Program-made: the position numbers and the translations under genes
NCBI RefSeq assembly: GCF_028737215.1
Contig: NZ_JAQZAM010000012.1
Span: 1-64,000, forward strand
Reading direction: 5' to 3'
Source of the DNA: Actinomycetospora chibensis
GTDB taxonomy: Bacteria > Actinomycetota > Actinomycetes > Mycobacteriales > Pseudonocardiaceae
Length of the DNA: 64,000 nucleotides
Shown: positions 20,902 to 28,852 of the stretch, in pieces
How positions within the stretch are numbered: the first letter of the stretch is position 1
Layout of the letters: each line of letters begins with the position of its first letter
The notes under the pieces: model-generated
The model's database searches: none
Told to the model about the DNA's origin: nothing
The model's input: the letters and a program-made list of their open reading frames with translations, nothing else

Positions 20902-22527
20902 GTGATCACCGCGTCCGATCTCGAGCTGCGCGCCGGCTCGCGCATCCTGCTGTCCGGGACGTCGCTGCGCGTCCAGCCGGGCGACCGGATCGGGCTGGTC
21001 GGGCGCAACGGCGCGGGCAAGACGACGACGCTGCGCAGCCTCGCGGGCGTCGGCGAGCCCTACGGCGGCACGATCCGCCGCACCGGCCCGGTCGGCTACC
21101 TGCCGCAGGACCCCCGCGAGGGCGACCTCACCGTGCTCGCGCGCGACCGCGTGCTGTCGGCCAAGGGGCTCGACGAGCTGCTGCGCGACATGGAGAAGAC
21201 GCAGACCGCGATGGCCGAGCTGGCCGACGACGCCGCGCGTGACAGGGCGATCGCCCGCTACGGCCGCCTCGAGGAGCGGTTCGCCGACCTCGGGGGCTAC
21301 GCCGCCGAGAGCGAGGCGGGGCGGATCTGCTCGAACCTGGGCCTGCCCGCGCGCGTGCTGTCCCAGCCCCTGCAGACGCTCTCGGGCGGTCAGCGCCGGC
21401 GCGTCGAGCTGGCCCGCATCCTCTTCGCCGCCAGCGGCGACTCGGGTGGCAACGCCGGGACGACGCTGCTGCTCGACGAGCCCACGAACCACCTCGACGC
21501 CGACTCGATCGGCTGGCTGCGCTCGTTCCTGCTCTCCCACGACGGCGGGCTCATCGTGATCAGCCACGACACCGAGCTGATCGAGGCCGTGGTCAACAAG
21601 GTGTGGTTCCTCGACGCCACCCGCGGCGAGCTCGACAGCTACAACATGGGATGGACGAAGTACCAGCAGGCCCGCGCCGACGACGAGGCCCGCCGCCGCC
21701 GCGAACGCGCCAACGCCGAGAAGAAGGCCGGTGCGCTGCAGGTCCAGGCCGCGAAGATGGGCGCGAAGGCCACCAAGGCCGTCGCCGCGAAGCAGATGGC
21801 CCGCCGCGCGCAGGCCATGCTCGACGGGCTCGACGAGCAGCGCACCGAGGACAAGGTCGCGCACATCCGCTTCCCGGCCCCGGCGCCGTGCGGGCGCGTG
21901 CCGATGACGGCGCAGGGCCTGTCGAAGACCTACGGCTCGCTCGAGGTCTTCACCGGCGTCGACCTCGCCGTCGACCGCGGGTCCCGCGTGGTGATCCTCG
22001 GCCTCAACGGCGCCGGCAAGACGACGCTGCTGCGGATCCTGGCGGGCGCCGAGGACCCCGACACGGGCGCCGTCGAGGCCGGCCACGGCCTGCGCACCGG
22101 CTACTTCGCGCAGGAGCACGACACGCTCGACATGGACCGCAGCGTCTGGGAGAACGCCCGCAGCGCGGCGCCGGACACCCCGGAGCAGCAGCTGCGCACC
22201 CTGCTCGGCGCCTTCCTCTTCACGGGCGAGCAGCTCGAACAGCCCGCCGGCACGCTCTCCGGCGGCGAGCGCACCCGCCTCGCGCTCGCGGGTCTGGTCT
22301 CCAGCGCGGCCAATGTCCTGCTGCTCGACGAACCGACCAACAACCTCGATCCGGCCAGCCGCGAGAAGGTGCTCGACGCCCTGCGCCGATTCGAGGGCGC
22401 GGTCGTGCTCGTCACCCACGACCCGGGTGCGGTCGAGGCCCTGGAGCCCGAACGCGTCATCCTGCTGCCCGACGGCACCGAGGACCATTTCTCGGCCGAC
22501 CACCTCGAACTGGTCGAGCTCGCCTGA
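20902..22527 (+). CDS. ABC-F family ATPase (ribosome-associated, Rv1473-like)
   Basis: A 541-residue protein with two fused ATPase domains and no membrane part. Domain 1 has GRNGAGKTTT, LSGGQRRRVELAR and LLLDEPTNHLD. Domain 2 has GLNGAGKTTL, LSGGERTRLALAG and LLLDEPTNNLD. The linker between them (about residues 245-320) is rich in lysine, arginine and alanine, as in ABC-F factors that reach into the ribosomal tRNA sites. Members act in translation or in protection against ribosome antibiotics, and this one cannot be placed further. The GTG follows GAGG by 9 bases. The position matches M. tuberculosis Rv1473. Confidence 0.93.
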   Translation: MITASDLELRAGSRILLSGTSLRVQPGDRIGLVGRNGAGKTTTLRSLAGVGEPYGGTIRRTGPVGYLPQDPREGDLTVLARDRVLSAKGLDELLRDMEKTQTAMAELADDAARDRAIARYGRLEERFADLGGYAAESEAGRICSNLGLPARVLSQPLQTLSGGQRRRVELARILFAASGDSGGNAGTTLLLDEPTNHLDADSIGWLRSFLLSHDGGLIVISHDTELIEAVVNKVWFLDATRGELDSYNMGWTKYQQARADDEARRRRERANAEKKAGALQVQAAKMGAKATKAVAAKQMARRAQAMLDGLDEQRTEDKVAHIRFPAPAPCGRVPMTAQGLSKTYGSLEVFTGVDLAVDRGSRVVILGLNGAGKTTLLRILAGAEDPDTGAVEAGHGLRTGYFAQEHDTLDMDRSVWENARSAAPDTPEQQLRTLLGAFLFTGEQLEQPAGTLSGGERTRLALAGLVSSAANVLLLDEPTNNLDPASREKVLDALRRFEGAVVLVTHDPGAVEALEPERVILLPDGTEDHFSADHLELVELA

Positions 22528-22715
22528 CCCTGCCGGTCACGGTCGCAAGGTAGCTGACATTCCCGCAGGTAGACGGCGTACCGCAAACGGACGCTGATCC
22601 ACTCCGATCGGCCGAACCGCTTACCGATCACGCGGAATGTGCCGTGGCGCACATCCTACTTTTCGATCACCATGGTTCGACCGGACCTGCGGTCGGAGCA
22701 AGGGGTGAGATCGAG

Positions 22716-22925
22716 ATGGCCGATCTGAAGAAGGGTGCACGGATCACGGGCACCCAGCGGGACAAGCTCGCCACGGATCTGAAGAAGAAGTACGAGAAGG
22801 GCGCGAGCATCCGTTCGCTCGCCGAGTCCACGGGCCGCTCGTACGGGTTCGTGCACCGGGTGCTGTCCGAGTCGGGCGTGACGCTGCGCGGGCGCGGGGG
22901 CGCCACCCGGACGAAGAAGAAGTAG
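22716..22925 (+). CDS. Small helix-turn-helix protein (Rv1473A-like)
   Basis: A 69-residue basic protein. Residues 20-50 (LKKKYEKGASIRSLAESTGR followed by SYGFVHRVLSESG) form a resolvase/Trp-like helix-turn-helix, and the tail RGRGGATRTKKK is strongly basic. ATG 22716 is preceded by AAGGGGTGAGA, so the longer upstream frame is not needed. The gene follows ABC-F exactly as Rv1473A follows Rv1473 in M. tuberculosis. DNA binding is a reasonable inference; targets are unknown. Confidence 0.85.
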   Translation: MADLKKGARITGTQRDKLATDLKKKYEKGASIRSLAESTGRSYGFVHRVLSESGVTLRGRGGATRTKKK

Positions 22926-22926
22926 G

Positions 22927-22958
22927 GGGCGCGACCCCTCGCGCCCGTCGGCGAGGGG
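22927..22958 (+). terminator. Terminator-like alternative hairpins after the HTH gene
   Basis: GGGCGCG (22927-22933) pairs with CGCGCCC (22940-22946). Alternatively CCCCTCGC (22935-22942) pairs with GCGAGGGG (22951-22958). The two stems exclude each other, and no T run follows. The stop codon ends at 22925. Confidence 0.5.
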
Positions 22959-23016
22959 TACACCTCTTCCCGGAGGATCCGGCGGCCCACCACCCGCCGG
23001 CCACGGGACGGCTCGC

Positions 23017-23047
23017 TTGACCTCGACGATGGTCGAGGTCGCACGCT
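23017..23047 (+). promoter_or_regulatory. SoxR/MerR-type operator-promoter of the ABC exporter
   Basis: A perfect palindrome, GACCTCGAC (23019-23027), GATG, GTCGAGGTC (23032-23040), lies between TTGACC (23017-23022) and CACGCT (23042-23047), which are 19 bases apart. A long 19-base spacer filled by a dyad is the hallmark of MerR-family promoters. The CCTCNA-N-TNGAGG core resembles SoxR sites such as that of E. coli soxS. It is 37 bases before the exporter start. The -10 match is weak, as expected for activated promoters. Confidence 0.6.
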
Positions 23048-23083
23048 CTCGGGGTACACGGTCCGAGGAGCGGAGGGCGAGCC

Positions 23084-24946
23084 ATGGACGCCTGGTCGTT
23101 GATGCAGTCCGCGGCGCGGGCCGACAGCCTGCCGCGGTCGGTCCTGAAGGGGACGCTGCCCCGGATCTGGCGCTTCGCCCACCGGCACCACCGGATGCTG
23201 GCGGTGTTCCTCACCCTGGCCACCGCATCGGCGGTGATCGGCGTCGCGACGCCCGTCCTCGCGGGGCGCGTGATCTCGGCGATCACCAGCGCCGCGCCGG
23301 CCTCGACCGTCGTGATGATCGCGCTGGTCATCGCGGGTCTCGCCGTCGTCGACGCGGGGATCACCCTCGCCGAGCGCTGGCTGTCGTCGCGCATCGGCGA
23401 GGGCCTGATCTACGACCTGCGCCTCGCGGTGTTCTCCCACGTCCAGCGGATGCCGCTGGCCTTCTTCACGCGCACGCGCACCGGCTCGCTGGTCAGCCGG
23501 CTGAACAACGACGTCATCGGCGCGCAGCGTGCGTTCACCTCGACGCTCTCCGGCCTCGTCACCAACTCGATCCAGCTCGTCCTGGCCGTCGTCGTCATGG
23601 TGGCGCTGGCCTGGCAGGTCACGCTCCTCGCGCTGGTCCTCCTGCCGATCTTCATCCTGCCGGCGCGGCGCATGGGCCGGCGGATCGCGGCGCTGCAGCG
23701 CGAGTCGGCCGATCTCAACGCCTCGATGACCGGGCAGATGACCGAGCGCTTCTCCGCGGGCGGCGCGACGCTGGTCAAGCTGTTCGGCCGTCCCCAGGCC
23801 GAGGCCGACGAGTTCGGTCACCGGGCCGACCGGGTCCGCGCGGTCGGGGTGCGCACGGCGATGGTCAACCGCGTCTTCCTGACCTGCCTGACGCTGGTCT
23901 CCGCGCTCGCGCAGGCGCTCGTCTACGGGCTCGGCGGCTGGCTCGCGGTCACCGGCACCCTCGACGCCGGCACGGTCGTGGCGCTGGCGCTGCTGCTCAC
24001 GCGTCTCTACTCCCCGCTGACCTCGCTGGCGAACGCCCGCGTCGACGTCATGAGCGCGCTCGTCAGCTTCGAGCGGGTCTTCGAGGTGCTGGACCTCGAG
24101 CCCACCCTCACCGAGCCCGAGACGCCGACACCGCTGCCCGCCGGCCCCCTCGGGGTGCGGCTGCACGACGTGCGGTTCACGTACCCGTCGGCCTCGCAGG
24201 TGTCGCTGGCCTCGCTGGAGGAGGTCGCGCGCCTCGACGACCGGGTGGAGCACGAGATCCTGCACGGCGTCGGCCTGTCGGTGGCGCCCGGCGGCATGCT
24301 CGCGCTGGTCGGCCCGTCCGGCGCGGGGAAGTCGACGATCGCCTCGCTGCTGCCCCGGCTCTACGACGTCGACAGCGGCGGGGTCGAGATCGGCGGCGTG
24401 GATGTGCGCGAACTGTCCTTCGCCGACCTCCGTGGCGCCGTGGGCGTCGTCACGCAGGACGGGCACCTCTTCCACGACACCGTGCGGGCCAACCTGGCCT
24501 ACGCCGCCCCGGACGCGACGGACGCGCAGCTGCGCGAGGCGATGGTCCGCGCGCGGCTCGGCGAGCTGCTCGACGAGCTGCCGGCCGGGCTGGACACGGT
24601 GGTGGGGGAGCGCGGGCACCGGCTCTCGGGCGGGGAGCGCCAGCGGCTGACGATCGCCCGGCTGCTGCTGGCGTCGCCACGGGTGGTGGTGCTGGACGAG
24701 GCCACCGCCCACCTGGACTCGGAGTCGGAGTACGCGGTGCAGGAGGCCCTCACGGAGGCGCTGGTCGGACGCACGGCCGTCGTCATCGCCCACCGCCTCT
24801 CGACGGTGCGGGCGGCCGATACGATCGCCGTCGTCGAGCACGGGCGCGTGGTGGAGCAGGGCACGCACGACGAGCTCCTGTCCCGCAACGGCCGCTACGC
24901 GGACCTGTACCACACGCAGTTCGCCTCGCGCCCGAGCGCGGCCTGA
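23084..24946 (+). CDS. ABC exporter, fused permease-ATPase (half transporter)
   Basis: A 620-residue type I exporter half-molecule. Six transmembrane helices lie within residues 30-330, including the motif FFTRTRTGSLVSRLNNDV near the coupling helix. The ATPase domain (about 345-615) has GPSGAGKSTIASLLPRLYD, the signature LSGGERQRLTIAR, Walker B RVVVLDEATAHLD and the switch IAHRLST. It would work as a homodimer. A short insertion (SQVSLASLEEVARLDDRVEHE) sits before the Walker A region. The preceding SoxR-like operator suggests induction by redox-active compounds; SoxR regulons of Streptomyces are known to include an ABC transporter. Confidence 0.93.
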   Translation: MDAWSLMQSAARADSLPRSVLKGTLPRIWRFAHRHHRMLAVFLTLATASAVIGVATPVLAGRVISAITSAAPASTVVMIALVIAGLAVVDAGITLAERWLSSRIGEGLIYDLRLAVFSHVQRMPLAFFTRTRTGSLVSRLNNDVIGAQRAFTSTLSGLVTNSIQLVLAVVVMVALAWQVTLLALVLLPIFILPARRMGRRIAALQRESADLNASMTGQMTERFSAGGATLVKLFGRPQAEADEFGHRADRVRAVGVRTAMVNRVFLTCLTLVSALAQALVYGLGGWLAVTGTLDAGTVVALALLLTRLYSPLTSLANARVDVMSALVSFERVFEVLDLEPTLTEPETPTPLPAGPLGVRLHDVRFTYPSASQVSLASLEEVARLDDRVEHEILHGVGLSVAPGGMLALVGPSGAGKSTIASLLPRLYDVDSGGVEIGGVDVRELSFADLRGAVGVVTQDGHLFHDTVRANLAYAAPDATDAQLREAMVRARLGELLDELPAGLDTVVGERGHRLSGGERQRLTIARLLLASPRVVVLDEATAHLDSESEYAVQEALTEALVGRTAVVIAHRLSTVRAADTIAVVEHGRVVEQGTHDELLSRNGRYADLYHTQFASRPSAA

Positions 24947-24980
24947 GTCACCACTCACAGTGACATTCGCTTCGCGGCCA

Positions 24981-25011
24981 CTCGGCGCTCGACCCCATGC
25001 GGGGCGCCGAG
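24981..25011 (+). terminator. Hairpin after the ABC exporter gene
   Basis: CTCGGCGC (24981-24988) pairs with GCGCCGAG (25004-25011), and CCC/GGG inside can extend the stem. It lies 34 bases after the exporter stop and before the egtA leader. A TAGCGT at 25020-25025 just after it could be the -10 box of egtA. Confidence 0.5.
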
Positions 25012-25095
25012 GGCGCGTGTAGCGTCGCTGAGCGTCCGTGCGCGTCCGCAGCAGTTCCCGGCGAGGATGTCGGGTCGGTCGATCAGGGAGGCTCC

Positions 25096-26565
25096 GTGCC
25101 GAAGTCGTCACCCTCGGTACGCGACTCCGGTGGCGCCCGGACGTCACCATCGGTGATGCGGCACCCCGTCGCCCTCGATCCCGCGTCGCCGCTGACCGAC
25201 CGCGCGACCGCCGAGGCCTACGTCGCCTCCGTGTGCTTCAAGCACGGGCCGCCACGCCTCGTCGGCACCGAGCTCGAGTGGCTCGTCCGCGACGCCCACG
25301 ACCCCGCCCACCCCCTCGATCCCGCGCTGCTGGCCCGAGCCCTCGGCCCGCACGCCCCCGCCACCCTCCCCTCCCCGAGCACGGTCGAGACCAACGGCCA
25401 CAGGCCCCACCGCCAGACCCCCGAGAGCTCCGGACCCACCCCGCTCCCCGCGGGAGGCGTGGTCACCGTCGAGCCCGGCGGGCAGGTGGAGATCGCCAGT
25501 CTTCCGCTCCCGAGCGTCGGCGACCTCGTGCGGGCCGTGCGCCTCGACGCGAGCGCCGTCCGCGAGCGGCTGGCCGCCGAGGGCCTGGTCACCGCCCCGC
25601 GGGCGAGCGACCCGCTGCGTCCGCCGCGGCGGTTGCTCGACGTGCCGCGCTACCAGGCCATGGAGGCCTCGTTCGACCGCATCGGCCCGCACGGGCGCAC
25701 GATGATGTGCTCGACCACCGCCGTGCAGGTGTGCGTCGACGCCGGCGAGGGAGCCGATGTCGCCCGGCGCTGGGCCGCGCTGCACGAGCTGGGGCCCGTC
25801 CTGCTCGCCGCGTTCGCCAACTCGCCGGTGGTGCACGGCCGCCGCACCGGGTGGAAGTCGACGCGCATGGCGAGCTGGCTGGCGCTCGACCCCGAGCGCA
25901 CCTCGCCGCCCGCCGCCGTGGGCGCCGACCCCGGCCGGGAGTACGCGCGGCGGGCGCTCGACACCCACCTGCTGTGCGTGCGCCGCGACGGCGCCGGCGG
26001 GGTGTCCTGGGAGGCGCCCGACGTCACGTTCGCCGAGTGGATCGACGGCGCGCTCGAGACGGCGCCCACGCTCGCCGACCTCGACTACCACCTGACCACG
26101 CTCTTCCCGCCCGTGCGCCCGCAGGGCCACCTCGAGGTCCGCTACATCGACCAGCAGGCCGGCGACGAGTGGGTGGTCCCGCTGGTCGTCGTCGCGGCGC
26201 TGATGCACGACCGGGACACGGTGGCGCGCGCCCGCGCCGCCGCCGAGCCGGCCGTCGACCGCTGGACCGCCGCCGCCCGCCACGGGCTGGACGACCGCGT
26301 CCTGCGCCGCGCCGCGGGCGACGTCTTCGCGCAGGCCCACCGGACGCTCGCCGGGCCCGCGTTCGCCGACCTCGACGCCGACGTCCGCGAGCTCGTCGAC
26401 CACGTGATCAGCGAGCGGGTGTTGCGCGGGCGCTGCCCGGCCGACGAGCCGCTGGACCCCGCCGAGACCCGCCTTCCCCCGGCGGCCGCACCGCCGCCGG
26501 TCCCTCCCGACGACCTGGACCCGTCGCCGGGCGACCGACCCTCCTCGGAGGTGAGCAGTCCATGA
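25096..26565 (+). CDS. egtA: Ergothioneine biosynthesis glutamate-cysteine ligase EgtA
   Basis: A 489-residue GCS2-type glutamate-cysteine ligase that makes gamma-glutamylcysteine, the sulfur donor for ergothioneine. The active-site strand VGTELEWLV, the GGVVTVEPGGQVEIASLPLP segment and MMCSTTAVQVCVDAG are family hallmarks, followed by HLEVRYIDQQ. GTG 25096 is chosen because AGGGAGG ends 4 bases before it; an in-frame ATG at 25156 is the alternative. The last 40 residues are proline-rich. The stop overlaps egtB as ATGA, starting a compact egtABC unit. Confidence 0.92.
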   Translation: MPKSSPSVRDSGGARTSPSVMRHPVALDPASPLTDRATAEAYVASVCFKHGPPRLVGTELEWLVRDAHDPAHPLDPALLARALGPHAPATLPSPSTVETNGHRPHRQTPESSGPTPLPAGGVVTVEPGGQVEIASLPLPSVGDLVRAVRLDASAVRERLAAEGLVTAPRASDPLRPPRRLLDVPRYQAMEASFDRIGPHGRTMMCSTTAVQVCVDAGEGADVARRWAALHELGPVLLAAFANSPVVHGRRTGWKSTRMASWLALDPERTSPPAAVGADPGREYARRALDTHLLCVRRDGAGGVSWEAPDVTFAEWIDGALETAPTLADLDYHLTTLFPPVRPQGHLEVRYIDQQAGDEWVVPLVVVAALMHDRDTVARARAAAEPAVDRWTAAARHGLDDRVLRRAAGDVFAQAHRTLAGPAFADLDADVRELVDHVISERVLRGRCPADEPLDPAETRLPPAAAPPPVPPDDLDPSPGDRPSSEVSSP

Positions 26566-27920
26566 CCGCCACCAGCCACACCCACGGCGAGACCGACGAC
26601 GTCCCCGCCCTCCGCCGACGCCTCGCGGCCGACCTCGAGGCGGCGCGGGCCCGGACCCGCGCCCTGACCCACGACGTATTCGCGGCGGACGACGCCGACT
26701 TCACCCGCCAGCACTCGCCGCTGATGTCGCCGTTCCACTGGGACGTCGCGCACATCGCGAACATGGAGGACTACTGGCTGGTGCGCCGCGGCGCCCCGGA
26801 CGCCGAGGAGACCGCCGGGGTCCGCGAGGACCTCGACCAGTACTACGACGCGTTCACCAACCCGCGCGCCGGGCGCCCCCAGCTCCCGCTGCTGAGCCCC
26901 GCCGAGGCGCGGACCTACGGCGACCAGGTGCGCGAGAAGGCCCTCGCCCACCTCGAGGCCGGGGCGTTCGACGAGCGCCGCACCCTGGCCGGGGGCTTCG
27001 TGTTCGGGATGATCGTCCAGCACGAGCAGCAGCACGTGGAGACGATGCTGGCCACCCACCAGCTGCGCGCCGGGGCCCCGGTGCTGCACGCCGACCCGCC
27101 GCCGCCCTCGGTCGTGCCCGGGCTCGCCGGCACCGAGATCCTCCATCCGGGCGCGGAGTTCCTGATGGGCACGTCCGACGAGCCGTTCGCGCTGGACAAC
27201 GAGAAGCCCGCGCACCCCGTGCGCGTCGACGACTTCTGGCTCGACGCCGCCCCGGTGACCAACGCCGAGTTCGCCCGCTTCGTCGACGCCGGCGGGTACG
27301 CCGACCGCTCGCTGTGGTCCGGGGCGGCCTGGGAGCACATCACCGCCGAGGGCTGGCACGCCCCGATGACCTGGGAGAAGCTCGAGGACCGTTGGTACCG
27401 GACGTCGTTCGGGGTGCGCGAGGCGATCGCCGACGTCGGCGACCAGCCCGTGCTGCACGTGAGCTTCGGGGAGGCCGCGGCCTACGCGGCGTGGGCGGGC
27501 AAGCGTCTGCCCACCGAGGTCGAGTGGGAGTTCGCCGCCCGCTACGACCACGCCTCGGGCGCCACCCGGCGCTTCCCGTGGGGCGACGAGGACCCGGGCC
27601 CCGAGCGCGCCAACCTCGACCAGCGCCACCTGCAGCCCGCGCCGGTCGGCGCCTACCCGGCCGGGGCCTCGTCGTTGGGCGTGCACCAGCTGATCGGTGA
27701 CGTCTGGGAGTGGTGCGACTCGGGCTTCGAGGGCTACCCGGGCTTCGAGCCGTTCCCGTACAAGGAGTACTCCGAGGTCTTCTTCGGCGGCGACTTCCGG
27801 ATGCTGCGCGGCTCGTCGTTCGGCGTCGGCACGCCCAACGCCCGCACCACGTTCCGCAACTGGGACCTGCCGATCCGCCGCCAGATCTTCTCCGGCTTCC
27901 GCTGCGCGCGGTCGGCGTAA
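26562..27920 (+). CDS. egtB: Ergothioneine biosynthesis sulfoxide synthase EgtB
   Basis: A 452-residue non-haem iron enzyme that joins gamma-glutamylcysteine to trimethylhistidine using oxygen. The N-terminal DinB-like domain contributes histidine ligands: HWDVAHIANMEDYW and the HX3HXE motif in VQHEQQHVETM. The C-terminal FGE-sulfatase domain begins near GAEFLMGTSDEPFALDNE and ends RMLRGSSFGVGTPNARTTFR and GFRCARSA. It overlaps egtA by 4 bases with GGAGGTGAG upstream of its ATG, and is 4 bases from egtC. The use of gamma-glutamylcysteine instead of free cysteine is the usual actinobacterial route and fits the presence of EgtA and EgtC. Confidence 0.96.
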   Translation: MTATSHTHGETDDVPALRRRLAADLEAARARTRALTHDVFAADDADFTRQHSPLMSPFHWDVAHIANMEDYWLVRRGAPDAEETAGVREDLDQYYDAFTNPRAGRPQLPLLSPAEARTYGDQVREKALAHLEAGAFDERRTLAGGFVFGMIVQHEQQHVETMLATHQLRAGAPVLHADPPPPSVVPGLAGTEILHPGAEFLMGTSDEPFALDNEKPAHPVRVDDFWLDAAPVTNAEFARFVDAGGYADRSLWSGAAWEHITAEGWHAPMTWEKLEDRWYRTSFGVREAIADVGDQPVLHVSFGEAAAYAAWAGKRLPTEVEWEFAARYDHASGATRRFPWGDEDPGPERANLDQRHLQPAPVGAYPAGASSLGVHQLIGDVWEWCDSGFEGYPGFEPFPYKEYSEVFFGGDFRMLRGSSFGVGTPNARTTFRNWDLPIRRQIFSGFRCARSA

Positions 27921-27924
27921 CGGC

Positions 27925-28725
27925 GTGTGTCGCCACCTGGCCCACGTGGGCCCGACGCCGGTCACGCTGGCGTCGCTGCTGACCGAGCCGTCGCACTCCC
28001 TGCTCGTGCAGAGCTACGCCCCGGTCGACATGCGCGGCGGCGGCACCGTCAACGCCGACGGGTTCGGTGCCGGCTGGTACGTGTGTGATCTTCTGGGCTA
28101 TAGCACAGAAGATCACGCACGTACGGCGCTCTACCGGCGCGACGACCCGATGTGGACCGACGCGTCGTTCCTCGACCTCGCGCGGGCGGTGGAGACGACG
28201 GCGCTGGTCGCCGCGGTGCGCTCGGCGACGGTCGGCATGCCGGTGTCCACCGCCGCCTGCGCCCCGTTCCGCGGCGAGGCCGGCGGGTCGACGTGGTTGT
28301 TCAGCCACAACGGCGTGGTCCGCGGCTGGCCGCACAGCATGGCCGACCTCGCCGCCACGCTCCCCGCGCTCGACCTCCTCACCCTCGATGCGGCCACCGA
28401 CTCGGCGCTGCTGTGGGCCCTGCTCCGCGCTCGGATCACCGCGGGCAAGGACCCCGCCGACGCCGTCGCCGGCGTCGTCACCGACGCGCTGGCCGCCGCC
28501 CCCGGGTCGCGGCTCAACCTGCTCCTGGGCGACGGCGAGCAGGTCGTCGCCACGGCCGTCGACCACGCCCTGTCCTACCGGGCGTGGCCCGACGGCGGGG
28601 TGACCGTCGCCTCGGAGCCCCTGGACGACGACCCGGCCTGGACCCCGGTGCCCGACGGATGCCTGCTCGTCGCCCGGCCCGGCGAGGGGCACGACCCCCC
28701 GCACGTCACCGTCGCCGCCTTGTAG
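27925..28725 (+). CDS. egtC: Ergothioneine biosynthesis amidohydrolase EgtC, with an in-frame palindrome insertion
   Basis: A 266-residue Ntn-type glutamine-amidotransferase-like hydrolase that removes the gamma-glutamyl group from the EgtB product. The GTG is followed at once by a cysteine codon, so removal of the first residue exposes the nucleophile C2. VCRHLAHVG, VNADGFGAGWY, AVRSATVGMP and LFSHNGVVRG are conserved. After GWY (residues 50-52), 15 residues (VCDLLGYSTEDHART) do not align with remembered homologues such as M. smegmatis EgtC, which passes almost directly to RRWRSDKPLW. They are encoded by a 48-bp palindrome with codons rare here (CTT, TAT, ACA, GAA). The frame is intact, so the enzyme may still work. 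Confidence 0.92.
   Translation: MCRHLAHVGPTPVTLASLLTEPSHSLLVQSYAPVDMRGGGTVNADGFGAGWYVCDLLGYSTEDHARTALYRRDDPMWTDASFLDLARAVETTALVAAVRSATVGMPVSTAACAPFRGEAGGSTWLFSHNGVVRGWPHSMADLAATLPALDLLTLDAATDSALLWALLRARITAGKDPADAVAGVVTDALAAAPGSRLNLLLGDGEQVVATAVDHALSYRAWPDGGVTVASEPLDDDPAWTPVPDGCLLVARPGEGHDPPHVTVAAL
28077..28124. repeat. 48-bp near-perfect palindrome inserted in frame in egtC
   Basis: The two 24-base halves (28077-28100 and 28101-28124) are reverse complements at 22 of 24 positions. The outer ends are GTAC and the core is GATCTTCTG ... CAGAAGATC around a central CTATAG. Its AT content is far above that of the surrounding coding DNA. Length 48 is a multiple of three, so egtC stays open. No second copy was found by eye in this window. 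It looks like a small mobile palindromic unit tolerated in a surface loop. Confidence 0.85.
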
Positions 28726-28741
28726 CCCTGGGCTGCGGTCC

Positions 28742-28761
28742 GGCGCTCTCCCGGGAGCGCC
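28742..28761 (+). terminator. Hairpin between egtC and egtD
   Basis: GGCGCTC (28742-28748) and GAGCGCC (28755-28761) pair around TCCCGG, 17 bases after the egtC stop. There is no T run, and egtD lies 91 bases downstream without an obvious promoter. It may cause partial termination or protect the mRNA end. Confidence 0.4.
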
Positions 28762-28852
28762 CCCGAGATCTCTGGGACCCGTTCCCGACGCCGTGAACGC
28801 CCGCGCGCCAGCCCGGCGCGCGACCCGACACCCAGGACGTGAACCGACACCG

